Source: an uncultured Lachnospiraceae bacterium (lineage in GTDB: Bacteria > Bacillota > Clostridia > Lachnospirales > Lachnospiraceae). From it: a stretch of 64,000 bases of DNA. Position numbers and translations under genes: made by a program. A model generated the notes under the pieces. The model worked only from the letters and a program-made list of their open reading frames with translations. It had not been told where the DNA came from and ran no database searches. Location: assembly GCA_902789735.1 (NCBI GenBank), contig CADAOZ010000008.1, positions 124,001 to 188,000 on the forward strand, written 5' to 3'. Of the stretch, positions 51,475 through 61,110 are shown piece by piece; the first letter of the stretch is position 1; each line of letters begins with the position of its first letter.

Positions 51475-52491
51475 TCAGCCGGACACGGACCGGGCGGTCA
51501 GTGTGGTGCCCTCCATCAGCCGGTTCTGCAGGACCAGACGGGAAGGAATATAGGTCTCAAACCGGCTGATCTGGTCCAGAAGGGCTCTGGCGGCCATGGC
51601 GCCGGTCTTTGTATGATCGGAAAGGAGGCCGGTCAGGATTCTGTCCTGTCCCAGCAGGCTGCCCCCGTCTGTCAGCGAAACGACAGCCAGGTCCCCGGGA
51701 ACAGAGAAGCCTTTTCTGACCGCGGCCTCCATGCCTTTTTCCGCCGCCGCCTCATCCGGATAAATAATACAGTCCGGAGGTTCGGACATGGACAGAAGGG
51801 CTCCTGTGCACTCTTCTGCCGAAGAGGTCCGGTAAAAGCTCCCTTCCAGCAGATAGTGCTCAGAGAAGAAGAAACGGCGGCGGATGGCTTCCTTGCGGAA
51901 AGCAGCCCGGACGATCTGGCTGCCGCTGAACTCCTGACTGCTGATACAGGCCGGCCGCCGGTATCCCATACGGTCCAGATAGTCCATCAGCATGGCCATT
52001 CCGCCCTCTTCATCCGTCAGGACCGACGCTTTTCTGCCGATGGTCGTATGGACCGTGACAAGCGGCACCTCCATTTCCGCCAGCTGCATGATATCCAGAT
52101 CCGGGGAAATGGCGCCGTATACGCAGATCCCGTCCAGCTCCCTGAGTTTGTATCTGGCGGACAGGGACAGATTTTTGTCTCCCGGCAGCGCGCTCCCCAG
52201 CAGCGTCACGTCATATCCTTCTGACAGAAAGGTCCGGGACAGGGCGCTGTATGTTTCCAGGAACTGGCGGTTCTCCAGCAGCAGTTCTGTACCCCCGCTG
52301 CAGATGACTCCTACATGAAAGCTCCTGTGCCTGCATTTCTGCGGCGGCCTGGGGCTGTATCCCAGCCTGGCAGCCGCTTCAAGGATCCTGGAAGATGTTT
52401 CCTCGCTGATGTCCGGGTAGCCGTGCAGGGCCTTGCTGACGGTAGACGCCGACACCCCGCAGTATAGACTGATATCTTTGATTGTCGCCAT
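51475..52491 (-). CDS. LacI-family transcriptional regulator
   Basis: Repressor of 338 residues. The N-terminal HTH (TIKDISLYCGVSASTVSKAL) and hinge (SRILEAAARLGYSPR) are followed by a periplasmic-binding-protein-like effector domain. The ATG at 52491 with AAAGGAG is chosen; the frame runs 59 codons further but without conserved sequence. No sugar genes adjoin it, so its regulon lies elsewhere or is autoregulatory. Intergenic space on both sides is empty of other genes. Confidence 0.9.
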   Translation of the reverse strand: MATIKDISLYCGVSASTVSKALHGYPDISEETSSRILEAAARLGYSPRPPQKCRHRSFHVGVICSGGTELLLENRQFLETYSALSRTFLSEGYDVTLLGSALPGDKNLSLSARYKLRELDGICVYGAISPDLDIMQLAEMEVPLVTVHTTIGRKASVLTDEEGGMAMLMDYLDRMGYRRPACISSQEFSGSQIVRAAFRKEAIRRRFFFSEHYLLEGSFYRTSSAEECTGALLSMSEPPDCIIYPDEAAAEKGMEAAVRKGFSVPGDLAVVSLTDGGSLLGQDRILTGLLSDHTKTGAMAARALLDQISRFETYIPSRLVLQNRLMEGTTLTARSVSG

Positions 52492-52678
52492 GGTACTCTC
52501 CTTTCGTCTGCCGGCCGCGGCAGGCTCCTCCTTTCTGACGCGGACCGGCCGGTGGTCAGTATACGGGCAGGCGCCCGTAATTTCATGATACCGCCGGCAG
52601 ACCAGATTGGCAAAAAGGGTACAGGACCCGAGGACTGTCATGACAGGGACAGGAGCTGTATTTTCCAAAAATTAACTG

Positions 52679-52707
52679 TTGACAAATCCAGATCCGGGTA
52701 ATACAAT
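52679..52707 (+). promoter_or_regulatory. SigA promoter of tRNA-Arg(ACG)
   Basis: TTGACA (52679-52684), 17 bases, TACAAT (52702-52707). Confidence 0.88.
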
Positions 52708-52737
52708 ATAGAATGTTCCGCGGGGAACCGCAAATCT

Positions 52738-52811
52738 GTTGGTGTAGCTCAGCTGGATAGAGCGTCTGGCTACGGACCAGAAGGTCGCGAGTTCGAATCT
52801 TGTCACCAACA
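52738..52811 (+). tRNA. tRNA-Arg (anticodon ACG)
   Basis: Acceptor GTTGGTG/CACCAAC, anticodon arm TCTGG-CTACGGA-CCAGA, and regular D and T arms. A34 would be edited to inosine to read CGU/CGC/CGA. CCA is not encoded. Confidence 0.95.
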
Positions 52812-52814
52812 TTG

Positions 52815-52843
52815 AAGGAAGGATTTACATCCTTCCTTTTTTT
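52815..52843 (+). terminator. Terminator of tRNA-Arg(ACG)
   Basis: AAGGAAGG-ATTTACAT-CCTTCCTT runs into TTTTTTT directly after the tRNA. Confidence 0.9.
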
Positions 52844-52930
52844 GTGCGCTGCCCGATCCGCGCAGGAGCGGACGCCCGCTCCCCGGACCTGCCGCTGATG
52901 AAACGGGCATCTTCTGAAACCCGTACGATA

Positions 52931-53037
52931 AAAACCCCTGATACCGGTATGGAAGCCATGCTCTCGGAGCAAAGCTGCCGGACCGCGTTCCGGAATACAG
53001 TTCCGGAGGAAGGTCCATACCTTGTATCAGGGGTTTT
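52931..53037. terminator. 107-base branched inverted repeat, bidirectional terminator
   Basis: Outer arm AAAACCCCTGATAC with GTATCAGGGGTTTT, then TATGGA with TCCATA. Inside are GCTC-TCG-GAGC and CCGGA/TCCGG hairpins. T runs lie on both sides. It ends the thiolase gene on the minus strand, and its size and branching are unusual for a simple terminator. Confidence 0.7.
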
Positions 53038-53127
53038 CCTTATTTTATGGCCTGTTTTGTTTACAGCCGGAATCCGGACGCCGGCCGCCGCGGGACCGGA
53101 AGAGTCCTGTCCGGCCGAAAAGAAAGA

Positions 53128-54309
53128 TCAGTCTCTCTCAACGATGGCCGCGCAGCCCATACCGCCGCCTACGCAGAGGGTGGCAAGCCCCTTCTTGGCG
53201 TCTCTTCTCTGCATTTCATACAGCAGGGTGACCAGGATACGGCATCCGGACGCGCCTACGGGATGGCCCAGGGCAATGGCGCCGCCGTTGACGTTGAGGA
53301 TGTCATTGTTCCATGCCAGATCGTGGGCAACGGCTATGGACTGGGCCGCGAACGCCTCATTGGCCTCGATCAGGTCGAAATCGTTGATGGTATAGCCGGT
53401 CTTTTCCATGACCTTGCGGGTCGCGTAAACGGGACCGATGCCCATGATGTCGGGCCTGCAGCCTGCCAGCTCGCCGCCGATCCAGGTTGCCATGGGCGTA
53501 ACGCCCAGCTCTTTGGCCTTCTCTTCACTCATGACGATGATGGCAGCTGCCGCGTCATTGATGCCGGAAGCGTTGCCTGCCGTGACCTTGCCGTCTTTCT
53601 TGAAAGCGGGACGCAGCTTGGAGATGCCTTCCGCGGTCACGCCCTTACGGGGGCCTTCGTCTGTATCAAAAATGAAGGTCTTCTTTTTCTGTTTGACTTC
53701 TACGGGAACGATCTCGTCTTTGAACTTGCCGGCGGCAATGGCTGCCTCCGCCTTGTTCTGGGACCATGCCGCGAACTCATCGAGCTGCTCTCTGGTCAGG
53801 CCCCACTCGTCACAGATGTTCTCTGCGGTAATACCCATATGATAGCCGCCGAAGGCGTCTGTCAGGGCATCACGAATCATGGCGTCATCGATCTGGGCAG
53901 AACCCATACGATAGCCGTATCTGCCGCCGTACAACAGGTAAGGCGCCTTGGACATGTTCTCCATGCCGCCCGCGACGATGATATCCGCGTCGCCCATGCT
54001 GATCAGCTTGGCTGCCAGATTGACACAGTGCAGGCCGGAGCCGCAAAGTACGTTGATGGTAGTGGCAGGAACTTCCACCGGAATGCCCGCGTTGACAGCT
54101 GCCTGTCTGGCAGGGTTCTGGCCCAGGCCGGCCTGGATGACACAGCCCATGTACACTTCGTCGACCATATCGGGCTGGATGCCTGTCCGCTTCAGCGCCT
54201 CTTTAATAACGATGGTGCCCAGATCCGGTGCCGGAACGCCGCTAAGGCTCCCGCCCATGGTACCGATAGCTGTTCTGCAGGCGCCTGCCAGTACTACTTT
54301 TCTTGCCAT
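53128..54309 (-). CDS. thlA: Acetyl-CoA C-acetyltransferase (first copy)
   Basis: Condenses two acetyl-CoA to acetoacetyl-CoA. The nucleophile Cys is in [14 protein letters not shown], the [10 protein letters not shown] motif carries His, and the second Cys is in CVGGGMGCA. Length is 393 residues. The ATG at 54309 follows GGAGG; a 34-codon extension is rejected. It stands apart from the butyrate operon about 7 kb away, which has its own thiolase, so this is a paralogue with possibly different expression. Ends at the branched terminator. Confidence 0.94.
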   Translation of the reverse strand: MARKVVLAGACRTAIGTMGGSLSGVPAPDLGTIVIKEALKRTGIQPDMVDEVYMGCVIQAGLGQNPARQAAVNAGIPVEVPATTINVLCGSGLHCVNLAAKLISMGDADIIVAGGMENMSKAPYLLYGGRYGYRMGSAQIDDAMIRDALTDAFGGYHMGITAENICDEWGLTREQLDEFAAWSQNKAEAAIAAGKFKDEIVPVEVKQKKKTFIFDTDEGPRKGVTAEGISKLRPAFKKDGKVTAGNASGINDAAAAIIVMSEEKAKELGVTPMATWIGGELAGCRPDIMGIGPVYATRKVMEKTGYTINDFDLIEANEAFAAQSIAVAHDLAWNNDILNVNGGAIALGHPVGASGCRILVTLLYEMQRRDAKKGLATLCVGGGMGCAAIVERD

Positions 54310-54448
54310 AATGTTTTTACCTCCACATAGTTTGTCTGGTTGACTGTATCTCAGCCGCGGGCCCGCCGGTCCGCGGTGATCTTCTATTGTTAATATATTA
54401 ACATTATACATTCCGGCAACCGGAAAATCCAGTAGAATCCGGGGCCGT

Positions 54449-54943
54449 TCACTCTCTGGTCAGGTCCGCGTATTCCGCCTGCCAGGCCGCCTTCAGGAAA
54501 TCGTCCGGCCGCAGACGGATCTGGCAGCCGATCCTTCCGCCGCTGATATAGATCTCATCAAAGAGCATGGCTGTCTCATCCAGCCGGGTCACGAAGTTCT
54601 TTTTCATGCCGATGGCGGTACAGCCGCCCCTGACATAACCGGTCAGGTCAAAGAGCTCCTTTACATGGATCATCTGCACGGATTTCACGCCGACCGACCG
54701 GGCGCATTTTTTGAAGTCCAACTCCTCCTCAATGGGAATTACAAAGACATAATGGTCTCTGTCCGCCCCCAGGGTGACCAGGGTCTTGAAGACCTGTTCA
54801 TGGGGCAGCCCCAGCCGGTCTGCCGTATGAATTCCGTCAATAAAGTCATCGGTCACTTCATAAGACTGGCTGGTGAAGGGAATATTTTCCCGTTCCAGAA
54901 TGCGCATGGCATTGGTTTTTGTATCTGTCTGTTTCTTTGCCAT
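54449..54943 (-). CDS. ybaK: Cys-tRNA(Pro)/Cys-tRNA(Cys) deacylase YbaK
   Basis: Trans-editing factor of 164 residues that removes mis-attached amino acids from tRNA. Typical parts are [19 protein letters not shown], the [11 protein letters not shown] strand with the conserved Lys, the [16 protein letters not shown] segment and [16 protein letters not shown] precedes the ATG at 54943; a longer frame upstream lacks conserved sequence. It is transcribed towards the first thiolase gene with no obvious link. Confidence 0.92.
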   Translation of the reverse strand: MAKKQTDTKTNAMRILERENIPFTSQSYEVTDDFIDGIHTADRLGLPHEQVFKTLVTLGADRDHYVFVIPIEEELDFKKCARSVGVKSVQMIHVKELFDLTGYVRGGCTAIGMKKNFVTRLDETAMLFDEIYISGGRIGCQIRLRPDDFLKAAWQAEYADLTRE

Positions 54944-55156
54944 AAATCCTCCCGGGATCCGCCGGTCAGGGCGGACCGTCATAACTATCATACTACAAAC
55001 AGGGGCCGGTTTCTGCGGAAATCTGACAAAATCCGTCGAATTCCCCGTCCTACGTGCCGTCTGAAATCTGGCCATAAAAACTTTGCCGGTTCTGGCATTT
55101 GCAATATGACCAGTTTGCTGTTACAGTAACTGCAGATTCATAAAAAGGAGGCAGTT

Positions 55157-55990
55157 ATGAAAAAAATCGCGACAATTCAGGATATCTCATGCATCGGCAA
55201 GTGCTCGCTGACGGTTGCCCTGCCCATTTTATCCGCCATGGGCATTGAAACGGCTGTGATTCCGACCGCTGTCCTGTCCACCCATACCGCTTTTGACGGT
55301 TTTACCTTCCGGGACCTGACCTCTGATATCGGGGGCATCCTGGACCACTGGAAAAAGGAAGGTTTTTCCTTTGACGCCGTCTACAGCGGCTATCTGGGCT
55401 CCCGGGAGCAGATCGACCTGGTCCGGCGTACCTGGAAGGAATTTTCCGGCCCGGAGACCCTGCATATCGTCGATCCTGCCATGGCAGACAACGGCAGCCT
55501 CTATAAAGGATTTTCACAGGAATTCGCGGATGAAATGGCCAGGCTCTGCGGGGAAGCGGATCTGATCATGCCCAACCTGACGGAGGCTGCCCTGATGACG
55601 CACAGTCCCTACCTTCCGGAAGGCGGCAGGACCTATATCCAGGATATGCTGCGCAGGCTGGCAGAGCTGGGCGCCCGTTATTCCATGCTGACCGGCGTAT
55701 CCCCGGACCCGGACCGCCTGGGCGCCATGATCTATGACAGCAGGGACAATATCTTCTATGAGTACTATAACGAAAAGCTGCCCGTGAAATTCCACGGGAC
55801 CGGAGATATATTCGCCAGCTGCATGGCCGGCGGCATGACGATTGGAAAAGGACTGGAGGAATCCATGGCCATTGCGGTGGACTATACCCTGGAATGTATC
55901 CGGGCCACCACCGCCAATCCGGGATACAACTGGTATGGCGTAGATTTCGAGACAGCCATCCCTTACCTGGTCAGGCGGATCGGGCGATAG
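55157..55990 (+). CDS. Pyridoxamine kinase
   Basis: ATP-dependent vitamin B6 kinase of 277 residues in the ribokinase fold (PdxK/PdxY-like). It starts KIATIQDISCIGKCSLTVALP and ends with the anion hole and catalytic Asp GTGDIFASCMAGG. In Clostridia this type is annotated pyridoxamine kinase and supports B6 salvage. AAAGGAGG precedes the ATG. Single gene with a shared terminator. Confidence 0.92.
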   Translation: MKKIATIQDISCIGKCSLTVALPILSAMGIETAVIPTAVLSTHTAFDGFTFRDLTSDIGGILDHWKKEGFSFDAVYSGYLGSREQIDLVRRTWKEFSGPETLHIVDPAMADNGSLYKGFSQEFADEMARLCGEADLIMPNLTEAALMTHSPYLPEGGRTYIQDMLRRLAELGARYSMLTGVSPDPDRLGAMIYDSRDNIFYEYYNEKLPVKFHGTGDIFASCMAGGMTIGKGLEESMAIAVDYTLECIRATTANPGYNWYGVDFETAIPYLVRRIGR

Positions 55991-56034
55991 GCAGGGGCTT
56001 CCAAATACAGGGAATCCAAAAATAAACAATAAAA

Positions 56035-56062
56035 AAGGGAGAGAGCCGCGGCTCTCTCCCTT
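56035..56062. terminator. Bidirectional terminator between pyridoxamine kinase and etfA
   Basis: AAGGGAGAGAGCC-GC-GGCTCTCTCCCTT; on the minus strand TTTTATTG follows (end of the butyrate operon), on the plus strand a weaker CTGCTTTC. Confidence 0.88.
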
Positions 56063-56100
56063 CTGCTTTCGCAGAACTTATATTCTTTCTAAAGCGCAGA

Positions 56101-57138
56101 TCACTTCTTTGCTTCCAGATCAGCAGCAATCTTCTTGGTCAGAGCGGGAACGACCTTGTTGAGGTCGCCGACGATACCGATATCAGCAACATCAAAGATA
56201 GGAGCGTTCTCATCTTTGTTGATTGCGATGATCAGATCGGACTCTTCCATGCCGGCTACGTGCTGGATGGCACCGGAGATACCGATGGCGAAGTAAATCT
56301 GGGGACGTACAGTCTGACCTGTCTGGCCGACCTGCAGATCCTTGGGCTTCCAGCCGGAATCTACGACCGCACGAGAGCAGGAAACTGTGCCGCCGATGAC
56401 CTCTGCCAGGTCATCCAGGATCTTGAAGTTCTCGGGGCTGCCAACGCCACGGCCGCCGGATACAAGGATCTTGGCTGCGCTGATGTCAGCAACGGACTTC
56501 TTCTCTTTGATGATCTCAAGGATCTGGGTATATTTGTCATTCTCAACGATGCCGGCGTCGAAGTTGACAACTTCTGCCTTGGCGCCTTCGATGGGAGCGA
56601 TCTTCTGCATAACGCCGGGACGGACAGTCGCCATCTGAGGACGGAAGTCAGGGCAGGCGATGGTGGCAATGGTGTTGCCGCCGAATGCAGGACGGGTCAT
56701 AAGCAGCAGATTGAACTTGGTGGGGTTGTTGAGCGGGAAATCACCGATGTCCAGCTTTGTGCAGTCTGCAGTCAGACCTGTGTGGATCCTGGAGGATACA
56801 CGGGGGCCGAGGTCACGGCCGATGGCGGTAGCGCCTACCAGAAGGATTTCAGGCTTGAACTCTTTGATGACAGCTGTCAGAGCCTGGGTGTAAGGCTCGG
56901 TCCTGTAGTCTTTCAGAGCGGGATCGTCAACAACGATAACTCTGTCAGCGCCGTAGCGTGCCAGTCTGTCTACCAGACCGCCGACTTCGTAACCGATCAG
57001 GACTGCTGTAACTTCCTTGGTCTCCAGGCTGGATGCCAGTTCTTTCGCTTTGCCGAGAAGCTCTAATGCGACCGGTGTGATCTCATTGTCTACCTGCTGA
57101 GCGAAGATAAATACTCCTTTATATTCTTCTAAAGACAT
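56101..57138 (-). CDS. etfA: Electron transfer flavoprotein alpha subunit
   Basis: Large subunit of the flavoprotein that works with butyryl-CoA dehydrogenase. The C-terminal FAD site is clear: SRAVVDSGW, VGQTGQTVRPQIYFAIGISGAIQH and INKDENAPIFDVAD. At 345 residues it lacks the extra N-terminal ferredoxin domain seen in some clostridial EtfA. Last gene of thl-crt-hbd-bcd-etfB-etfA. With EtfB and Bcd it probably bifurcates electrons from NADH to crotonyl-CoA and ferredoxin (known for this family, not shown here). Confidence 0.96.
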   Translation of the reverse strand: MSLEEYKGVFIFAQQVDNEITPVALELLGKAKELASSLETKEVTAVLIGYEVGGLVDRLARYGADRVIVVDDPALKDYRTEPYTQALTAVIKEFKPEILLVGATAIGRDLGPRVSSRIHTGLTADCTKLDIGDFPLNNPTKFNLLLMTRPAFGGNTIATIACPDFRPQMATVRPGVMQKIAPIEGAKAEVVNFDAGIVENDKYTQILEIIKEKKSVADISAAKILVSGGRGVGSPENFKILDDLAEVIGGTVSCSRAVVDSGWKPKDLQVGQTGQTVRPQIYFAIGISGAIQHVAGMEESDLIIAINKDENAPIFDVADIGIVGDLNKVVPALTKKIAADLEAKK

Positions 57139-57234
57139 GTTTCTTCTCCGTTCCGCGCTTAAAGCGCTTTTATAACTTTCTTTGTTAATGCTCCCTGCCG
57201 GCCGCAGCGCGCAGCCGGGGGATCCTTCCTTCTA

Positions 57235-58020
57235 TCAGATGTAGTGCTTCTCTTTGAGAATATCGAATACGATCTGTGCGCCTTCTTCATCACTGTCGGG
57301 CGTGTACTTTGTGCCGGCGCCCTTAGCGACCTTATCGGAAGCCTTTGCGATCTGGGTAGGTGAACCCTTCAGACCAAGGTTGCTGTCCTCAACATCCTTC
57401 AGATCTGCTCTGCCCCAAACGGTAACTTCTTTTTCGAACGCGTCGAAAATGCCGCCGGGTGTCATATAACGGGGCTCATTTAACTCGGAAAGTGCAGTGA
57501 CCAGGCAGGGCATCTTCGCTTTCACGATGTGATATCTGTCTTCAAACTGACGCTTGACGATCACGCTGTCGCCTTCTACCTTGAGATCTTCCGCGTAGGA
57601 GATCACGGGCAGGCCCAGATGCTCGGAGATCTGAGGGCCGACCTGTGCGGTATCACCATCGATGGCCTGACGGCCGGTGATGACCAGATCATAATCAAGG
57701 TTTCTGAGAGCGCCTGCGATCGTGGAAGAGGTTGCCCATGTATCGGCACCGCCCAGTACTCTGTCGGTTACAAGGATGCCCTTGTCTGCGCCCATGGCGA
57801 ATGCTTCACGAAGGACTGCATCAGCCTTGGGAAGGCCCATGGTCAGAACTGTGACCTCTGCGCCATACTCATCTTTTAATCTCAGTGCTGCTTCCAGACC
57901 AGCCTTGTCATCGGGGTTCATGATGGCAAGCATTGCAGCTCTGTCAAGTGTTCCATCGGGTTTGAACTTAACGCCGCCCTTTGTATCGGGAACCTGCTTT
58001 ACGCATACTACGACTTTCAT
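57235..58020 (-). CDS. etfB: Electron transfer flavoprotein beta subunit
   Basis: Small EtfAB subunit of 261 residues, start MKVVVCVKQVPDTKGGVKF. The family region DGDTAQVGPQISEHLGLP and ITGRQAIDGDTAQ is present, which in bifurcating complexes holds the second FAD. It lies 58 bases after bcd and 96 before etfA on the same strand, the usual order. Confidence 0.96.
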   Translation of the reverse strand: MKVVVCVKQVPDTKGGVKFKPDGTLDRAAMLAIMNPDDKAGLEAALRLKDEYGAEVTVLTMGLPKADAVLREAFAMGADKGILVTDRVLGGADTWATSSTIAGALRNLDYDLVITGRQAIDGDTAQVGPQISEHLGLPVISYAEDLKVEGDSVIVKRQFEDRYHIVKAKMPCLVTALSELNEPRYMTPGGIFDAFEKEVTVWGRADLKDVEDSNLGLKGSPTQIAKASDKVAKGAGTKYTPDSDEEGAQIVFDILKEKHYI

Positions 58021-58078
58021 GTGTCATTCTCCTTTGTTTATCAATCAAACTATACTCGGTGATCAAACCAGGTTCTGA

Positions 58079-59236
58079 TTATCTCAGCATGGAGCCGGAG
58101 ATGACCATACGCTGAACTTCGGATGTACCTTCATAGATCTCGGTGATCTTGGCATCACGCATCATGCGCTCAACTTCGTACTCTCTGATATAACCATAGC
58201 CGCCGAACAGCTGAACAGCCTTAGTCGTCACTTCCATAGCGGTCTGTGCTGCGAAAAGCTTGGCAGTTGCTGCCTCTACAGAGTAGACCTTCTGGGTTGC
58301 CTTTGCCATAGCTGCTTTGTAAACAAGGAGCTTCGCTGCCTCAACCTTGGAATACATCTCAGCCAGCTGGAACTGGGTGTTCTGGAACTGTGCGATGCTT
58401 CTGCCGAACTGCTTTCTCTCTTTGACATACTCAACGGTCCTTTCAAGAGCGCCCTCAGCAATTCCCAGAGCCTGTGCGGCGATACCGATACGGCCGCCGT
58501 CCAGGGTATGCATTGCATAGGCAAAGCCTCTGCCCTTCTGGCCCAGCAGGTTGGCTGCGGGGATTCTGCAGTCCTGGAAGATCAGTTCATAAGTGGAAGA
58601 ACCGCGGATACCCATCTTGTTCTCTTTGGTACCGAAGGTAAATCCGGGTGTATCCTTCTCAACGATGAAAGCGGAGAAGACTTTCTGCTTGCGGCCGCGC
58701 TTCTCAACGATATCTGTGTAAGCGATGATGATATAGATATCCGCTTCCTTACCGTTGGTGATGAAGCACTTGGAGCCGTTCAGGATATATTCGTCTGTCT
58801 CGGCGTCATAAACAGCCTTGGTCTGTACGCCCTGTGCGTCAGTACCTGCGCCGGGCTCGGTCAGACCGAACGCGCCAAGCTTCTCGCCCTTTGCCAGGGG
58901 AACCAGGTATTTCTGCTTCTGCTCTTCGTTGCCGTAGAACAGGATGGGATCACAGCAGAGGGAGCTGTGGGCGGAAACGATAACGGAAGTGGTTCCGCAG
59001 ACCTTTGCCATCTCTTCTACACACATGATGTAGGTAAGGGGATCGCAGCCCTGTCCGCCGTACTCCTTGGGAACGGCGATGCCCATGAAACCGTATTTCT
59101 GCATTTTTTCTACGGTATCTCTGGGGAAAATCTCAGTTTCATCAACGTCAATTGCACGAGGCTTTACTTCTTTTTCAGCGAAATCTTTGAACAGATCTCT
59201 CGCCATTTCATGCTGTTTGTCTAACTGAAAATCCAT
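58079..59236 (-). CDS. bcd: Butyryl-CoA dehydrogenase
   Basis: Acyl-CoA dehydrogenase of 385 residues that reduces crotonyl-CoA. It has the FAD-binding [27 protein letters not shown] and the C-terminal [14 protein letters not shown] with the catalytic Glu just upstream (IYEGTSE). Its place between hbd and etfB makes the short-chain assignment secure. NADH and ferredoxin coupling runs through EtfAB. Confidence 0.96.
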   Translation of the reverse strand: MDFQLDKQHEMARDLFKDFAEKEVKPRAIDVDETEIFPRDTVEKMQKYGFMGIAVPKEYGGQGCDPLTYIMCVEEMAKVCGTTSVIVSAHSSLCCDPILFYGNEEQKQKYLVPLAKGEKLGAFGLTEPGAGTDAQGVQTKAVYDAETDEYILNGSKCFITNGKEADIYIIIAYTDIVEKRGRKQKVFSAFIVEKDTPGFTFGTKENKMGIRGSSTYELIFQDCRIPAANLLGQKGRGFAYAMHTLDGGRIGIAAQALGIAEGALERTVEYVKERKQFGRSIAQFQNTQFQLAEMYSKVEAAKLLVYKAAMAKATQKVYSVEAATAKLFAAQTAMEVTTKAVQLFGGYGYIREYEVERMMRDAKITEIYEGTSEVQRMVISGSMLR

Positions 59237-59311
59237 TGTATATCTCCTTTAATTTTATTCTCATCTGCCGGGGACTTGCGTCCCCGGCAGTCATGATCCA
59301 TGCGAATCCGC

Positions 59312-60184
59312 TTACTGCTTGTCGGTAGCTACCTTGCCGTTGCTGTAGTCATAGAAGCCGATGCCGGTCTTGACGCCCAGTCTCTTGCCGCGGACCATCT
59401 TACGAAGCAGAGGGCATGCGCGATATTTGGAATCGCCGGTGTCGTTGTAGATAACATCCATGATTGCCAGAACGATGTCCAGACCGATGTAGTCGCCCAG
59501 CTCCAGGGGACCCATGGGGTGGTTGCAGCCCAGCTTCATAGCGGTGTCGATGCCGGCGATATCGGAAACGCCTGCCTCGTAAACACAGATACCTTCGTTG
59601 ATCATGGGAACCAGGATCCTGTTGACTACGAAACCTGCTGCCTCATTGACCTGAACGGGGGTCTTGCCCAGCTGTACGGAGATGTCTTTGACCTTGTCAA
59701 CGATCTCGGCGGGTGTATTCAGACCTGCGATGACTTCGACCAGCTTCATAACAGGAGCGGGGTTGAAGAAGTGCATGCCGATGACGGGCTTGGACAGGCC
59801 GGAACCGATCTCGGTGATGGACAGGGAAGAAGTATTGGACGCATAGATGCAGTCAGGGTTCTGCACGATCTCGTCCTGCAGCTGCTTGAAGCAGGCTTTC
59901 TTGATGTCCATGACTTCCAGAGCCGCCTCAACGACCAGATCAGGGTCGACCGCGATGGTGTTCAGGCCGGTCACGATCTTGGCTACGATGCCGTCAGCGA
60001 CTGCCTGGTCCATTTTGCCGCGGGCAATTCTCTTATCGAAGCCCTTCTTGATCTTGGCAAGGCCGCCGGCCGCGAACTCTTCCTTGATATCGCAGAGATA
60101 TACCTTCTCGACCGCGTCACACTGCGCGAATGCCTGCGCAATACCGGAACCCATTGTACCAGCGCCAATAACTGCTACTTTCAT
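59312..60184 (-). CDS. hbd: 3-hydroxybutyryl-CoA dehydrogenase
   Basis: Reduces acetoacetyl-CoA to (S)-3-hydroxybutyryl-CoA. The Rossmann motif [14 protein letters not shown] opens the protein; catalytic His is in [17 protein letters not shown], followed by [17 protein letters not shown]. Length 290 is typical. It follows crt by 42 bases. Confidence 0.97.
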   Translation of the reverse strand: MKVAVIGAGTMGSGIAQAFAQCDAVEKVYLCDIKEEFAAGGLAKIKKGFDKRIARGKMDQAVADGIVAKIVTGLNTIAVDPDLVVEAALEVMDIKKACFKQLQDEIVQNPDCIYASNTSSLSITEIGSGLSKPVIGMHFFNPAPVMKLVEVIAGLNTPAEIVDKVKDISVQLGKTPVQVNEAAGFVVNRILVPMINEGICVYEAGVSDIAGIDTAMKLGCNHPMGPLELGDYIGLDIVLAIMDVIYNDTGDSKYRACPLLRKMVRGKRLGVKTGIGFYDYSNGKVATDKQ

Positions 60185-60226
60185 TTTATATTCCTCCTTA
60201 TGGATTGATAAACTGTCACCGTATGA

Positions 60227-61021
60227 TTACTTATTCTGGAAGTCTACGACTTTGACCTTTTTGGGGTCGTCTTTCTTGCGAAGGAAGTTGGCCATACCTT
60301 CCTGCTGATCATAGGTCTCGAAGCAGGAACCGAACAGCTTCTCTTCGATGACCAGTGCCTGGTCCATATCGACCTGGAGACCGTCATTGATGGCCTTCTT
60401 GCAGGCGCGGACCGCGATGGGAGCCTGTTTTGCGATCCTGGCTGCCATCTTTTTGGCTGCGGGAAGGAGCTCTTCCTGGGGATATACAGCGTTTACAAGG
60501 CCGATGCGGTATGCTTCGTCCGCCTTGATGTTGCTGTTGCTGAAGATGATCTGCTTGGCCATGCCGGGGCTGACCAGACGGGCCAGTCTCTGGGTGCCGC
60601 CGAAACCGGGGGTGATGCCCAGGCCTACTTCGGGCTGTCCGAACAGAGCGTTGTCGGAGCAGATACGGATGTCACAGCTCATGGCGATCTCGTTGCCGCC
60701 GCCCAGTGCGAAGCCGTTGACGGCCGCGATGACGGGGATCGGGAAAGTCTCGATCTTGCGGAAAATGTCATTTCCCTTCTTACCGAACGCTTCGCCTTCG
60801 GCCTTGGTCAGGGTGCTCATCTCGCCGATGTCCGCGCCGGCGACGAAGGATTTCTCGCCTGCGCCGGTCAGTACCAGGGCACGGACCGCATCCAGATCCA
60901 CGGCGTCCAGAACTGCTTCCAGATCATCGAGCACTGCGGAGTTGAGGGCGTTGAGCGCCTTCGGGCGATTGATGGTGATCACGCCTACTGCGCCTTCTAC
61001 TTCATAATCTACAAATCCCAT
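60227..61021 (-). CDS. crt: 3-hydroxybutyryl-CoA dehydratase (crotonase)
   Basis: Enoyl-CoA hydratase-type enzyme of 264 residues that makes crotonyl-CoA. The oxyanion-hole motifs are SFVAGADIGEM and NGFALGGGNEIAMSCDIRI, and the catalytic Glu pair lies in FGQPEVGLGITPGFGGTQRL. It is the second gene of the operon, 89 bases after the thiolase. Confidence 0.96.
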   Translation of the reverse strand: MGFVDYEVEGAVGVITINRPKALNALNSAVLDDLEAVLDAVDLDAVRALVLTGAGEKSFVAGADIGEMSTLTKAEGEAFGKKGNDIFRKIETFPIPVIAAVNGFALGGGNEIAMSCDIRICSDNALFGQPEVGLGITPGFGGTQRLARLVSPGMAKQIIFSNSNIKADEAYRIGLVNAVYPQEELLPAAKKMAARIAKQAPIAVRACKKAINDGLQVDMDQALVIEEKLFGSCFETYDQQEGMANFLRKKDDPKKVKVVDFQNK

Positions 61022-61110
61022 AACTTGTTTACCTCTCCTTTATATGTTTCGCTGTATCCAGCAAATGCGCCCCCGAAGATCCTTCTCCGAGGGGCGCAGT
61101 TTGAATCTAT

